In this document: positions 46,280-56,773 of the stretch, one piece after another
Numbering within the stretch: the first letter of the stretch is position 1
How the letters are laid out: each line of letters begins with the position of its first letter
Assembly (NCBI RefSeq): GCF_003054045.1
Contig: NZ_QBKH01000005.1
Coordinates: 478,063-542,062, forward strand
From: Sphingobacterium faecium
GTDB lineage: Bacteria > Bacteroidota > Bacteroidia > Sphingobacteriales > Sphingobacteriaceae
Direction: 5' to 3'
Length of the DNA: 64,000 bases
Position numbers and translations under genes: made by a program
Notes under the pieces: model-generated
Databases searched by the model: none
Told to the model about the DNA's origin: nothing
The model's input: only the letters and a program-made list of their open reading frames with translations

Positions 46280-47422
46280 TCAATTGCCAAATACTTTTGC
46301 CAATTCAGTGTGTAAGTTATCGCCTTTTAAATTGATTGCAACAATAGTTCCTTGCGGATCCACCAAATAATTCTGCGGTACGGCCCTTACCCCATATAAA
46401 ACTGCCGCCTCGTTAGACCATCCTTTTAGATCAGCAACCTGGATCCATGGCATGCCGTCATCTTCTATTGCTTTTAGCCAAGCATTCTTTCCTTTAGTAT
46501 CATCTAGAGAAACAGCCAATACCTCTAAGCCTTTACTATTATATTTATGATAGGCTTTCACCAAATTCGGGTTCTCAGCACGGCATGGACTACACCAGCT
46601 CGCCCAAAAATCTATCAAGACATATTTCCCTTTAAAATCTGAAACCTTAACCATTTTACCTTTGGTATCCGGTTGTGAAAAATCGGGAGCTTTACTTCCT
46701 ATTTTTATACTTCGCTCCGCTAAAAAGCGTGCTTCCAATTGCCGCGCGGTCGTGAGCTGGCGTACTTCTTTCGATAGTTTTAAAAAAATAGGTTCGATTT
46801 CACTAAGCTTTCGCTTATTGGATGCATCAATTAATGCATCGATGGAAAATATAGAGTTCGGATTATTTTCTGCAAATGCTAATTCCTTTACCCGACGAGC
46901 CTCAAATCTAGCCTCAAATTTTTCGTGAATGGCTTCATATTGTTCATTCGCATCAGCAGCATCTTGTTTAACTGCTGCAAATGCTTTATTGCCCGCATCA
47001 ATGATATCCATGAAACCTCCACCTATTTCTTTTAAATATGCGGTATATGCATCATGCATAGGTGACCCTTTAATGGTTGCGGTACGTAAAGAATCCTTAA
47101 TCGTGAAATTATAGTTCTCATTGCCCAGATAAAAGTATAAACGATCGCCCACATTTTGTGCCATCAGTTTGCCTTTACCTTCTTGATCCAGCACCATTCT
47201 GGAATAGATAGGTTCATCAACAGTACCTGTTAAACTGAATTTTCCATTTACAATCTGGACAGAGTCTGACACCGAAAATCCATCTTTGGTATAGTCCAGA
47301 TAAATCATCTTACCGTTAAACATTTTAGGAGCCGTTCCTTTCATCTGAAAAGCAGCTTCTTGCGCAAACAGCAACGTTGGCGCTGCGGCCAGTATAATGG
47401 CAGCAATTTTTAAAATTTTCAT
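46280..47422 (-). CDS. TlpA-type thiol-disulfide oxidoreductase with DUF4369
   Basis: A 380-residue periplasmic or lipid-free exported protein. A signal peptide (ending LLFAQ) is followed by a DUF4369 domain (about 25-125), a helical linker and a thioredoxin/AhpC-TSA domain (about 240-378) with the redox motif WASWCSPCR (Cys277 and Cys280). It reduces or rearranges disulfides in the envelope. It ends the sigma/FecR/SusCD locus, 28 bases after the PKD-like gene, which is a common arrangement in this phylum and suggests that it protects or matures products of that locus. Confidence 0.93.
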   Translation of the reverse strand: MKILKIAAIILAAAPTLLFAQEAAFQMKGTAPKMFNGKMIYLDYTKDGFSVSDSVQIVNGKFSLTGTVDEPIYSRMVLDQEGKGKLMAQNVGDRLYFYLGNENYNFTIKDSLRTATIKGSPMHDAYTAYLKEIGGGFMDIIDAGNKAFAAVKQDAADANEQYEAIHEKFEARFEARRVKELAFAENNPNSIFSIDALIDASNKRKLSEIEPIFLKLSKEVRQLTTARQLEARFLAERSIKIGSKAPDFSQPDTKGKMVKVSDFKGKYVLIDFWASWCSPCRAENPNLVKAYHKYNSKGLEVLAVSLDDTKGKNAWLKAIEDDGMPWIQVADLKGWSNEAAVLYGVRAVPQNYLVDPQGTIVAINLKGDNLHTELAKVFGN

Positions 47423-47450
47423 ATGTATTATTTAAGCTATCGTGTATTAC

Positions 47451-48902
47451 TTATTTTCTCCAGGTCAGGTCTACCACTTCACCAGGTATTCCATCAATTT
47501 TATTGAGGAGCTGTCCATCTTTACCCACCTGAATATCCAGATAATAAAGTGAGCCCCCAGCACCTACTATAAGTGTATTTTCGTCATCATCCAATTTCAC
47601 TAAACTCACAGAAGATGGTAGGTTAACTTTTAATTCCTGCACCTGTTGATTGAGCGGATTATAACGGAACACTTTGTTTTGATAACCCACATAAATATAT
47701 CCAATACGGCTTGCCACCATTTTAGTATCAGCATTGATCCACTCCTGATGTACAAAGAGCTTTTTATGATTTGCGGTAACTAAAAATGGCCCGTTAAAAT
47801 TAGCCGTAAACTTCAGTTCATAAACTTTTCCTGCATCATCTTTCACAAAAGCATAAGTGTCCTTATTATTGATCTGAACCATATGCAACAGATCCATCCC
47901 CACACGGGTAGGATCAAATATTTCTGGATTCACGCTCGTATATTGTGTGCCAAAATACATGGGTGAACCATACATATTAATCCGTATAAATTGTTTTTTA
48001 ATTTTCTCAAAACCGATAATGCTGAAATTATTGTCTACCGATGATAGGACAAATTGAGGTGACAACTCATAATCGCCATCGGCAAATGTTCCAAACATAC
48101 CATACGTTACCGATTGGTCCCATGTAGTCGTTGCTCCAGCATAAAATTTACCATTGATCACACCCAATAATGTCCCCTGCGGATAAGTTTGTAAACTTCC
48201 GACATCGATACGTGGAGGTGCTAAGAAAAAGTTGTCATACAATGTCCCTGGTTTCAAGGTCTCCTTCTTCAAATTATTCACATCCAGTCGAACCCCACCA
48301 TTTTTTGAAATAATCCAATATCCTAACGGCGTATTTCCTGTAAACTGATTCTTGACATAGTGGATATGTAATGAATGATCCGGAAGATTTTCACCATTAA
48401 TGATCTCATAAATATTAGCCTGAACCGAATGATCAGGTTTTATAAAAGAGAGCTTACTAATACCATTATCGACCGACAGCACCAATGATCCTCTTGAGAA
48501 TGCGGTCGTTCCCTGGATATAAAAGTTATAGAAATATTTCATCCCATTCGCCTTGTTTGTAACGGTCAGTCTGGCGCGATAACGCTTTGCTTCCAAACCA
48601 AAAGCGATCCGTAGTGCTTGTCCTTCGTAATGATTCGTCTCCGGATTAATTGCTTCAGGAACATCAATTCTCCAGTTGCACTGTACCGAACCTGGATCAA
48701 TTCCCGAAATCTTTGGAGTGATGATTAAACTGTCGCCTACCGAAGCCTCATACAAGGTGTCTAGCCCCGTAATTTGAGATTCCTGCGGTAATGCAATATC
48801 ATAGTTACCTTTATCTTTATAGCAGCCGTATAAAGTTGCTATAATCATCGCAATGAAAACAGATGCGATGATCCCTTTTCTCATAAAAATATTTCTAACC
48901 AT
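47451..48902 (-). CDS. PKD-like family lipoprotein
   Basis: A 483-residue surface lipoprotein. The signal ends in YGC and is followed by YKDKGNYD, the usual opening of the PKD-like lipoprotein family that accompanies SusC/SusD pairs. A PKD-like domain (about 45-130) precedes a propeller-like region (130-480). The start could be the first ATG (48902, one base after the preceding stop) or Met7 (48884). It is probably an accessory ligand-binding lipoprotein of the SusCD complex. Confidence 0.88.
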   Translation of the reverse strand: MVRNIFMRKGIIASVFIAMIIATLYGCYKDKGNYDIALPQESQITGLDTLYEASVGDSLIITPKISGIDPGSVQCNWRIDVPEAINPETNHYEGQALRIAFGLEAKRYRARLTVTNKANGMKYFYNFYIQGTTAFSRGSLVLSVDNGISKLSFIKPDHSVQANIYEIINGENLPDHSLHIHYVKNQFTGNTPLGYWIISKNGGVRLDVNNLKKETLKPGTLYDNFFLAPPRIDVGSLQTYPQGTLLGVINGKFYAGATTTWDQSVTYGMFGTFADGDYELSPQFVLSSVDNNFSIIGFEKIKKQFIRINMYGSPMYFGTQYTSVNPEIFDPTRVGMDLLHMVQINNKDTYAFVKDDAGKVYELKFTANFNGPFLVTANHKKLFVHQEWINADTKMVASRIGYIYVGYQNKVFRYNPLNQQVQELKVNLPSSVSLVKLDDDENTLIVGAGGSLYYLDIQVGKDGQLLNKIDGIPGEVVDLTWRK

Positions 48903-48903
48903 A

Positions 48904-49722
48904 TTATCTCACCTCCTTTCCTGTTTCATCAATGAAAAAATACTTACCCGAACCTGCATTTTTCCTTAACAGTATGGTTCGATTTGGATTATCCACATGG
49001 TAGAAAACATAATTCTGTCCACCATCATTGGACTCCAGTTTATAGTCCTTTTCAGGATGATCCTGCACCCATTTAAAGGGATCATTTAACATCATCAGCA
49101 ATAAATTTGCGAAATAGAGATTTTTTGGCGCATCTAAGCTCTGCATAGACAATGTGCGCTGTTCTGTTACAAGCAAAAACAATTGATGTTTTACCCTAGA
49201 ATAATTATCCAACCACATGGACCACCATTGGGGCTGTTCCAATTGTGCGGAGAGGATGATCCGGGCACGAATCAGGTCCTTATTTTCAATTCCAAAATCA
49301 GGACTTTCTTGAAGTTTGATGATTAAAGACACGGCATGAGTTTCCAGGTCCTTGACGTTATGAATGATAATAGGTAAAAAAGTTTGTCCAGCTCCTTCCA
49401 TAAGCGGATAGTCTGGCTTCAATTTGTCGTAATGAATCTCCGCTTGAGCTGTTGAGGAATCCTTTTCTATATATGCCTGGAAGCTTCGTGATTTTTCATC
49501 CCGGTAACCCATCAATTTGACTGGTAGGAAAACCGTATCCACCGCCTTAGTCATATCATAGGCAAAAGTGTACACCATACTGTCGCGATCTGCAGCAGTC
49601 AGATCAAAATAAATATTTGCTGGCTGGTCATAGGTCATGACCGATACTTTTTTGCAAGAAAAGAACATAGACATGCCAAATGACATGATTAAAAAAGTAG
49701 TATATTTCATGTTGATGTTCAA
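48904..49722 (-). CDS. DUF4843 lipoprotein
   Basis: A 272-residue lipoprotein with lipobox MFFSC (about residue 23) and the DUF4843 pattern: PANIYFDLT, then DTVFLPVKLMGY and AEIHYDKLKPDYPL. DUF4843 proteins almost always follow a SusC/SusD pair and are presumed accessory surface lipoproteins. Its start directly abuts the SusD stop, so translation is coupled. Confidence 0.9.
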   Translation of the reverse strand: MNINMKYTTFLIMSFGMSMFFSCKKVSVMTYDQPANIYFDLTAADRDSMVYTFAYDMTKAVDTVFLPVKLMGYRDEKSRSFQAYIEKDSSTAQAEIHYDKLKPDYPLMEGAGQTFLPIIIHNVKDLETHAVSLIIKLQESPDFGIENKDLIRARIILSAQLEQPQWWSMWLDNYSRVKHQLFLLVTEQRTLSMQSLDAPKNLYFANLLLMMLNDPFKWVQDHPEKDYKLESNDGGQNYVFYHVDNPNRTILLRKNAGSGKYFFIDETGKEVR

Positions 49723-51216
49723 TTATCTTTGTCCATAAATTATTTCATCGTCAGGAAGCGGCCATGTAAATACCTGCTGATTCACGGGTATTACAGCTCC
49801 CTGCTGACCAACTATCGGTTGATTTAATCGTTTATATACAAAAAACAGCTGCCCTTCGGCATACATTTCCTTACGATACTCCTTTATCAGCACCTGACGA
49901 AAATCAGCTTGGCTCATCATGTCGAGCTTCTGCCCGATTCCCCGATTTTGCCTCACCTCATCTAAATAAGCAAGTGCTTGAGCAGGATCATTGCCAAAAG
50001 TGCATTCAGCGGCGATATAATACATTTCACTTAATCTAATGGCTGGTGCAACCAAGTAATGCAAGTTGGCCGAAAAGCTCTCACTGAACACATTTCTTCT
50101 ATATTTGAGCAAAGGAGAAATAAAAGCTGAACCTACGCTGGTACTTCCAAACCACTGCGTGTAGCGCATATCGCTACCTCCAGCCCCACCGACATCGTAG
50201 ATGATCTTCGCTTCCTCTTGATCCAAATACATCCCCGAGTTTCCCTCAGTAAACCACTCATTATTAAAGGTGTTGCTCATCGCAGGAATATACCAAGCAA
50301 ATAGCAGCTCTTTATACAGGATACGGTCCTTTTTATCCGCATCCACGGCCAGGAAATCTGTCCGATTTGTCCAAGGGAATTTTTTGGCTGCTATAATTTC
50401 CTTGGCATATGCCAACGCTTTTATTTGGTCGCCTTTGTACAAATTAACGCGAGCCAGCAACCCACACACAGCAAAATAATTCAGTCTATGCCTCCTATTT
50501 TGCAAGAAAAGGCTTGGATCTTGGAGTTCCGAATTTTGTAAGGTATCTGTACTTGTCGGATAACCAATGACATACGATTTTTGACGTATACGGTCTATTT
50601 TTAGCAATTCCTTCGCTTGTTCCAGATCACGGATTACGGAGTCCAGCACTTGGGATACAGAAGACAATTTTGTTGATTTGTTGGAGTAAGTTGTGACGTA
50701 AGGTATAGCATCCGATTGGTCACTCACAATTGGTGCAGTAGCAAATAATCTAAGCGCGTCAAAATGCAGATAAGCTCGCAAGGCCAATGCCTCTCCTTTG
50801 ATCAATGGATAGTTATGACCGATAAACAGATTTTGTTTTTTATCGACTTCGCCTAGAATCAAATTAGCATTGACAATACCATTATATAAGCCTTTCCACA
50901 CATTATCCTTGCGCGCAATGAAATTTGCATCGCTGTATCTGAAGTTTTTAGTTTGCTGGTATCGCAACGGGTCATTACTGGGAATGGTATAGTTCTGCAC
51001 CAATACTTCAGATGTACCGATCGTCAGCTCTTTACCATATAAATCACTTTTAGAAGCTCTGGTGTACACACCTATAAGCGCTTCTTTAAAACCATCTTCT
51101 GTCGAGAAAAGGATGTTTTTATCCACATCACTTTCGGGTTGTATATCGAGCCATTTCGAACAAGAAAGGAACCCAAGATTGGAAATCAATATTAATATGA
51201 TATAAATCTTTTTCAT
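49723..51216 (-). CDS. RagB/SusD-family outer-membrane lipoprotein
   Basis: A 497-residue surface lipoprotein (signal ending GFLSC). It has the SusD opening KWLDIQPESDVDKNILFSTEDGFKEALIGVYTRAS, TPR-like helices (GEALALRAYLHFDALRLFA) and the conserved end FTWPLPDDEI. It forms the lid of the SusC channel and binds ligand. The SusC gene lies 28 bases upstream. Full length. Confidence 0.95.
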   Translation of the reverse strand: MKKIYIILILISNLGFLSCSKWLDIQPESDVDKNILFSTEDGFKEALIGVYTRASKSDLYGKELTIGTSEVLVQNYTIPSNDPLRYQQTKNFRYSDANFIARKDNVWKGLYNGIVNANLILGEVDKKQNLFIGHNYPLIKGEALALRAYLHFDALRLFATAPIVSDQSDAIPYVTTYSNKSTKLSSVSQVLDSVIRDLEQAKELLKIDRIRQKSYVIGYPTSTDTLQNSELQDPSLFLQNRRHRLNYFAVCGLLARVNLYKGDQIKALAYAKEIIAAKKFPWTNRTDFLAVDADKKDRILYKELLFAWYIPAMSNTFNNEWFTEGNSGMYLDQEEAKIIYDVGGAGGSDMRYTQWFGSTSVGSAFISPLLKYRRNVFSESFSANLHYLVAPAIRLSEMYYIAAECTFGNDPAQALAYLDEVRQNRGIGQKLDMMSQADFRQVLIKEYRKEMYAEGQLFFVYKRLNQPIVGQQGAVIPVNQQVFTWPLPDDEIIYGQR

Positions 51217-51244
51217 TCTTCAATTAGTATAAGTCATTAGATAT

Positions 51245-54200
51245 TTATAAACCCGCTTGAACGGTAAAAGAGATACTCCGCGCGAAAGGATAATTGATCC
51301 CACGTTCTTGCTTGACCGATGACCAACGAAAGATATCATTTGCAACTACCCCCATCCTTAAGCTTGACAGTGCTAATTTTTTTGTAAAAGCCTTTCCAGC
51401 ATCGTATGAAATATTGAGAGACTGAAGCGCAAGTAAACGATCTGGCATGATAAATCGAGAAGAGACACGGGTTAGTCCAAGGTCTTGAATACTCTTATAG
51501 AAAGACACATCACCCGGGTTTTTCCATTTTTCTTCCAGCACCCGGCTATCCACATTGTATCGTGGGTCTGCATTTTCCACCCGATCTACCAAAGTTTGAT
51601 TATAGGTCTTTCCACCCAAGCGGGTTTGAAAATAAGCCACCATCATCAATTGCTTGTAACGCAGCGTTCCACCGAAAAAACCTTCCATTTTAGGAGTTGC
51701 CACAGCCACAACATCGATATCCTTCGCATCCCAGTCATAAGTCAACGATCCATCTTTTTTAATAAAAACTTCCTTCCCATTTTCAGGGTCAATTCCTAAA
51801 GATGGCACAGCATAAATGGCATCTAACGATTGTCCTTCCTTGTACCTGAGCAAGGGCACAGCCATCAGATCACTTCCTTGCTGTACCTCATCTACCCGGT
51901 CGTTATAACTTTTAAGTGCATTGGAAATCCGGATGATCTTATTTTCATTACGGACTAAATTAGCCAGCAAACTTAGTGTCCAATTTGATTTGCGGATGGG
52001 TATCCAGTTTGCATTCAGCTCAAAACCCTTATTTTCCATATCACCCAGATTTTCTTTATAGGATGCAAATCCGGTGGAGGGTGCTAAGTTGATGTCCGCC
52101 AAAATATCCCGTGTTATCTTATGATAGTATCTTGGAGAAAATGTCAAGCGGTCGTTCCAGAAACCTAAGTCGATCCCGACATCTGTATTTTGGGTCTTTT
52201 GCCAGGTCAGATTCTCATTGCCATAATTCCGGACTGTACTTCCTAAACCCGACGAATACCAGTTACTTTTATCATAATTGTAAGTAGTTCTTGACATGTA
52301 CGGGTCAAACTGTACAGAACCTGTCAATCCGATCGTTGCCCGCACACGTAACTGGCTAATAGACTCATTATCGAACCACGATTCCTGATGTATATTCCAG
52401 CCGATACCGGTTGACCAAAATGGAGCCGAGCGCTTATTAGCTCCAAATTTAGATGAACCATCGATCCGCAAGGTGGCATCAAAAAGATATCTACTGTCAA
52501 ATGAATAATTTGAACTCAAGAATGCACCAAATAATCTGGAAGCGCTTAAGCTGCTTTGTGGACTTGCATTTTCAGCATACCCCTTTGCAAAACCGACACT
52601 TGTAAAACGATCATTAGGAAAACCGACAGCTGTAAAAGAACGCTCATCATAACTTTCCGTTCTGATATTTGTTCCCGCTACAATATTGAAATTATGCTTT
52701 TCGATCGTCCGCATCCAGTTCGCCCGTACATTGGCATCCCAGTATAGTTCATTATTCGTATAACTGGTATAACTACCTTTTAAATCGGTTTGACTTGTTG
52801 GATAATAAAAAAAATCATTGGCCAAAGGCGAACGGAAGTTGTCGTTATTGTTTAGTCTCTTCAATAGACTAACTTGTCCACGTAATCGCAAACCTTTGCC
52901 TAGATCTAGGTCTGCAGATAGATTATCTAAGAGTTCGGTATAGCCTAATTTGTTGAAGCTACTTAAAGTAGCATTATAAAGTGGGTTCAATACATGCTCC
53001 CTTTGGCTTGACCCCGAGTTGGCGACCCTGGTCCAAACATCAATTTCCTGAAGGATATTACCGTTATCGTCTTTCATCCGATAATAGGGATTCATCAGCA
53101 CATAGTCTGAAAAATTACCATATGGAGATTCCGTACCATTTACGATGGTCACTGATAATTCATTTTGGAAGCGTACTTTATTACGAAGATTGTAGCTGAA
53201 ATTCAGACCTCCTGAATATTGATTTCTACCGGACCCTTTCATGACTCCAGGTCGAGTCTGGTACCGCAGGTCCACACCATATCTGAATGTTTCTGCACCT
53301 CCCTGGATGTACAGTCCGTGCTTTTGCCCAACAGCAGTTCGCACAGGCTGAGAGAGCCAGTAGGTGTCTACTCCGCCCAACACATTGGCCAATTTGCTGT
53401 AATATAATTCGTCAAGTACATCTTGAGACTGTCGCTGTACATCGCTGTCATAGAGCCCGGCCAATTTTTCGTAAGCTAATTTATCTGGCGCATTCAAAAC
53501 TTTATATCCAGTCAGATCAGGAACATTGACATTGCTTTCGTGTGTATAAGTCATCTGCAGCTTCCCATCTTTAGGCGATTTTGTCGTGATCACCATGACC
53601 CCATTGGCAGCCCGTGATCCATAAATAGCAGTTGCAGCAGCATCTTTTAAAATGGTGACACTCTCAATACGAGTCATATCCAAGTCCAGTACTTTTTGAA
53701 CACTAACTTCAAAGCCATCCATAATAAAGGCAGGCATATTGATCGAGGTGGTAATATGATCACGTCTCAGTACTTCATTATTGCCAGTAGGCAAAGAAGA
53801 AGATCCTCTGACATTGATATTGGGAAGTGCATTGGGATTAGAACCCGCGAGGTTATTATCGAGCAATTTGAATGATGGATCAAATACTTGCATCGCTTGA
53901 AGGACATTCTGTGGATTCACCTGGCGCAGCTCTTCTCCGCTTTTGGTAACAGCTGTACCCGTATAAGAATCTTTCTTGATGACTTGGTAGCCCGTTACGA
54001 CAACCTGATCAAGGGCATTAGCCTCTTCCTCCATTCGGATGGAATAGTCAAATTTATCATCCAATAATTTCAGGACGTAAGTTCGATATCCCACCATAGT
54101 CATGGTCAGTGTACGTTGTGCTGTAGCCAAGAAAAATCGTCCATCTTGATCTGAAATCGTGACAGGTCTGCCTTCCTGAAGCACGGTCACCCCGTTTAAG

Positions 54201-54613
54201 GGATTTTGATCTTTGCCGACTACGGTCACTTTGATCTCTTGCGGCAAAGACTTTTTAACCGTTGGAGTAGCTTTTTGATTGGTATTATGTGATCGCTTTT
54301 CCAAAAATATTGTTTTTGAATCAATCGTATAGTTGATATCCTGATCCTTAAAAATATGATCCAGAAAAGATTTAAGTGGCATCTTCTCAACTTTCACGGT
54401 CAGTGGTTTTGCCCTATCAAGTAGTTTTTTCGCTCCCATGACCTCATAGTTTGTCTGTACCTTGATCGCTTGTAGTACCTCTGTCAGTGCAACCTGGCGA
54501 CCCGAATACGTAATGGTCTGCGCGGTGACCTTTTCACAAATTAGAAATAGAAGCACAACAAAAAACAGGGACAATGGCTTTGTCACTTTTAAATAGTAAG
54601 AATTTATTTTCAT
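51245..54613 (-). CDS. SusC/RagA-family TonB-linked receptor with STN domain
   Basis: A 1122-residue outer-membrane transporter. Signal peptide (1-32), STN domain (about 35-110, VALTEVLQAIKVQTNYEVMG), CarboxypepD_reg beta-sandwich (125-205), plug (210-350 with VVVTGYQVIKKDSYTG and VTILKDAAATAIYGSRAANGVMVITTK) and beta-barrel to the end. The STN domain is the transducer part that touches the FecR anti-sigma factor, so ligand binding should turn on the sigma factor encoded upstream. With SusD it imports a ligand that the sequence does not identify; the absence of glycoside hydrolases in the locus argues against an obvious polysaccharide. Confidence 0.95.
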   Translation of the reverse strand: MKINSYYLKVTKPLSLFFVVLLFLICEKVTAQTITYSGRQVALTEVLQAIKVQTNYEVMGAKKLLDRAKPLTVKVEKMPLKSFLDHIFKDQDINYTIDSKTIFLEKRSHNTNQKATPTVKKSLPQEIKVTVVGKDQNPLNGVTVLQEGRPVTISDQDGRFFLATAQRTLTMTMVGYRTYVLKLLDDKFDYSIRMEEEANALDQVVVTGYQVIKKDSYTGTAVTKSGEELRQVNPQNVLQAMQVFDPSFKLLDNNLAGSNPNALPNINVRGSSSLPTGNNEVLRRDHITTSINMPAFIMDGFEVSVQKVLDLDMTRIESVTILKDAAATAIYGSRAANGVMVITTKSPKDGKLQMTYTHESNVNVPDLTGYKVLNAPDKLAYEKLAGLYDSDVQRQSQDVLDELYYSKLANVLGGVDTYWLSQPVRTAVGQKHGLYIQGGAETFRYGVDLRYQTRPGVMKGSGRNQYSGGLNFSYNLRNKVRFQNELSVTIVNGTESPYGNFSDYVLMNPYYRMKDDNGNILQEIDVWTRVANSGSSQREHVLNPLYNATLSSFNKLGYTELLDNLSADLDLGKGLRLRGQVSLLKRLNNNDNFRSPLANDFFYYPTSQTDLKGSYTSYTNNELYWDANVRANWMRTIEKHNFNIVAGTNIRTESYDERSFTAVGFPNDRFTSVGFAKGYAENASPQSSLSASRLFGAFLSSNYSFDSRYLFDATLRIDGSSKFGANKRSAPFWSTGIGWNIHQESWFDNESISQLRVRATIGLTGSVQFDPYMSRTTYNYDKSNWYSSGLGSTVRNYGNENLTWQKTQNTDVGIDLGFWNDRLTFSPRYYHKITRDILADINLAPSTGFASYKENLGDMENKGFELNANWIPIRKSNWTLSLLANLVRNENKIIRISNALKSYNDRVDEVQQGSDLMAVPLLRYKEGQSLDAIYAVPSLGIDPENGKEVFIKKDGSLTYDWDAKDIDVVAVATPKMEGFFGGTLRYKQLMMVAYFQTRLGGKTYNQTLVDRVENADPRYNVDSRVLEEKWKNPGDVSFYKSIQDLGLTRVSSRFIMPDRLLALQSLNISYDAGKAFTKKLALSSLRMGVVANDIFRWSSVKQERGINYPFARSISFTVQAGL

Positions 54614-54706
54614 TAATGATGTTTAGGTTAGTTTGTCGGACGGAGTCCAATAAAATTCATATAGGCTGTTCGTTGTAATTTTTCTTTAAATAATCCTCCT
54701 TTCCTT

Positions 54707-55882
54707 TTATAATTTGTTCTGTTCGATGATTAATTTACCATTAGTTGTAAAATGATAACGTAAGTTCTGATCCTTCAAAATATTTAATATAGTACTGAGT
54801 TTACTTGTCCGGTAAGTGCCTCCAAAAAATTCGACATCGGGCATCTCTCCTCTATATTCAATATCCACATTATACCACCGTGACAATTCGTCCATAACTT
54901 CATAAAGGGACTTTTCGTCAAAATTAAATCGGCCATGGATCCAGGCCATTTCCTGATTTACATCGACAGCACGACTGGTTAGCTTACCTTTATTGACAAA
55001 AGACTGGTAACCTGGCAATAGGATGAGATGCTTTCCACTGGTTAATTCCTTCACCTGTACTTTACCTTCCAGTAGCGTTGTTTTCATCTCACTCTTGTTA
55101 CCATAGGTATTTACATTAAAATGTGTACCCAGTACAGACACCTGCTGATTTGCAGTTTCAACAATAAAGGGCTGATTTTTGCGCTTGGCAACTTCAAAAT
55201 AGGCTTCCCCATCTACACGTACTTCACGTTTATCTGCTGCAAATACCGTAGGATAACGAAGTGTCGTTGAGGCATTTAATTTGACACGCGTACCATCGGG
55301 CAATATCACATCATAAACACCTCCTCTAGGGGTTTCAATGGTTGCAAATTGAGCAGATTGTGTCTCCGCCACTGCGCTCCCATCATTATAATGAACTCCT
55401 TTTTTATCCATATGGACCTGGCTTTCATGTTCATTGAGCTGAAATTGTCGTCCATCCGAAAAAGTAACAGTAGCGCGATTTTGAGCAGGCAGCCTATCCA
55501 CTTGAGATAGCTGGATTTCCGAAGGAATAGACTTGTTGACCTGGCTATAGTACCACACCCCTCCCAAAGCGATGATCATACAAGCAGCGGCAACAAACGG
55601 AAGCAGACGTTTAAAAGAAAATAGATGTTGAGGTGCGGGTGTTGTAAATAATTTTGCTCTTATCTTCTCAAAATCTCTATTTTTTTCAAATTCCTGCAAA
55701 CTTTCAAAAGCCTTTTTTTGCATTACTTGATCAAAGCAACGTTTGTAAACCGCTTGATTCTCTTGAGACTCACTTAACCATTTTTTTAACAGCAAACGGT
55801 CTTCAGCACGCTGTTCACCCTTCATTTCTTGAACAATGAGGGCGCTAATACGGATCAATAATTCTTCTTCTTTTAGGTTCAT
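54707..55882 (-). CDS. FecR-family anti-sigma factor
   Basis: About 391 residues from Met at 55882 (MNLKEEELLIR); the frame is open up to 55912, which would add ten residues. The N-terminal cytoplasmic anti-sigma part (1-75) is followed by one transmembrane helix (LLPFVAAACMIIALGGVWYY), a periplasmic FecR domain (TPRGGVYDVILPDGTRVKLN) and the C-terminal DUF4974 (FNFDEKSLYEVMDELSRWYNVD) that contacts the STN domain of SusC. It holds the adjacent sigma factor inactive until signalled. Confidence 0.95.
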   Translation of the reverse strand: MNLKEEELLIRISALIVQEMKGEQRAEDRLLLKKWLSESQENQAVYKRCFDQVMQKKAFESLQEFEKNRDFEKIRAKLFTTPAPQHLFSFKRLLPFVAAACMIIALGGVWYYSQVNKSIPSEIQLSQVDRLPAQNRATVTFSDGRQFQLNEHESQVHMDKKGVHYNDGSAVAETQSAQFATIETPRGGVYDVILPDGTRVKLNASTTLRYPTVFAADKREVRVDGEAYFEVAKRKNQPFIVETANQQVSVLGTHFNVNTYGNKSEMKTTLLEGKVQVKELTSGKHLILLPGYQSFVNKGKLTSRAVDVNQEMAWIHGRFNFDEKSLYEVMDELSRWYNVDIEYRGEMPDVEFFGGTYRTSKLSTILNILKDQNLRYHFTTNGKLIIEQNKL

Positions 55883-55948
55883 GATATCTCTTTTCAATAA
55901 TAGATACCGCACCGAATTAAAAAAGTACTAAAGAAGAATAAAAAAAAA

Positions 55949-56536
55949 TTAAATTTCTGAAGAAAAGAATACGATGGACATCAGGTAATGAAAAGAATTG
56001 CGGCTTAACAGCTTTCGCAATAAGCTTAAGGCACGCAGTTTTTGGTTCTTTACAGTTTGCATATTAATATGTAACAAGTCGGCCACTTCCTGATTGCTAT
56101 ATCCCTCCAAATAAGTCAGCTCCACGATTTCACGTGCTTTAGGCGGGAGTTTTTTAAGAGCATCATACAGCTCTGACATTGTTTCGGTGTAGACGATCTC
56201 TTGGAGTTGATTGGACTGATCTTGATCCTGTAGACGGACATAAGCATCCACACGGTTTATTCTTCTTTGCCGCGAAGTTTGGTAATTAATGCCCAGACGA
56301 CGAGCAGTTTGATACAAAGCTGCTTTCAGGTGATGCAAACTTTCAAAATTGCGCTTACTTTGCCACAATCGGATAAAACTTTCCTCCGCTATATCTTCTG
56401 ATTCTTTGGTCTCATCGACAAAACTTAATGCAAACAAACAGATACGAGCAAAATAGCGATGATATATATACGCACAGGCTTCTTCTTTTCCTGTGGAGAA
56501 GTCCTCAAGCAATTCTTTTTCGCCCGTATATTCCAT
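55949..56536 (-). CDS. ECF RNA polymerase sigma factor
   Basis: A 195-residue sigma-70 family factor. Region 2 is HRYFARICLFALSFVDETKESEDIAEESFIRLW and region 4 is LPPKAREIVELTYLEGYSNQEVADLLHINMQTVKNQK. It is of the Bacteroidota FecI-like type, encoded just upstream of its FecR. It should drive the SusC/SusD locus. Confidence 0.95.
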   Translation of the reverse strand: MEYTGEKELLEDFSTGKEEACAYIYHRYFARICLFALSFVDETKESEDIAEESFIRLWQSKRNFESLHHLKAALYQTARRLGINYQTSRQRRINRVDAYVRLQDQDQSNQLQEIVYTETMSELYDALKKLPPKAREIVELTYLEGYSNQEVADLLHINMQTVKNQKLRALSLLRKLLSRNSFHYLMSIVFFSSEI

Positions 56537-56576
56537 TCATCAATCTATTTTCAGGTCCGGTAGCTGTTTTCAAACT

Positions 56577-56584
56577 CAAATATA
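56577..56584 (-). promoter_or_regulatory. -7 element of sigma-factor gene
   Basis: On the minus strand TATATTTG, an exact TAnnTTTG match, 41 bases before the start codon. No obvious -33 box. Confidence 0.45.
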
Positions 56585-56773
56585 TAGATAAAATTTTAGT
56601 AAAATAGATGGATAAAACAATCATAGCAGACTTCATGATAAAAAATTCGATCGCTATACATTAAAATAACAAGCCACAATACTAACGTCATAATTTTTTC
56701 AACATTCAATTCTTTACCTCTATTTAGGATCAGCTGTTACAGACAGTTAGCATGATAGACCTTAATTTTTAGC

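Noticed and set aside
52981..53529. Several 60-80-codon plus-strand frames opposite the SusC gene
   Set aside because: Antisense to a conserved barrel region, with composition reflecting codon bias of the real gene.
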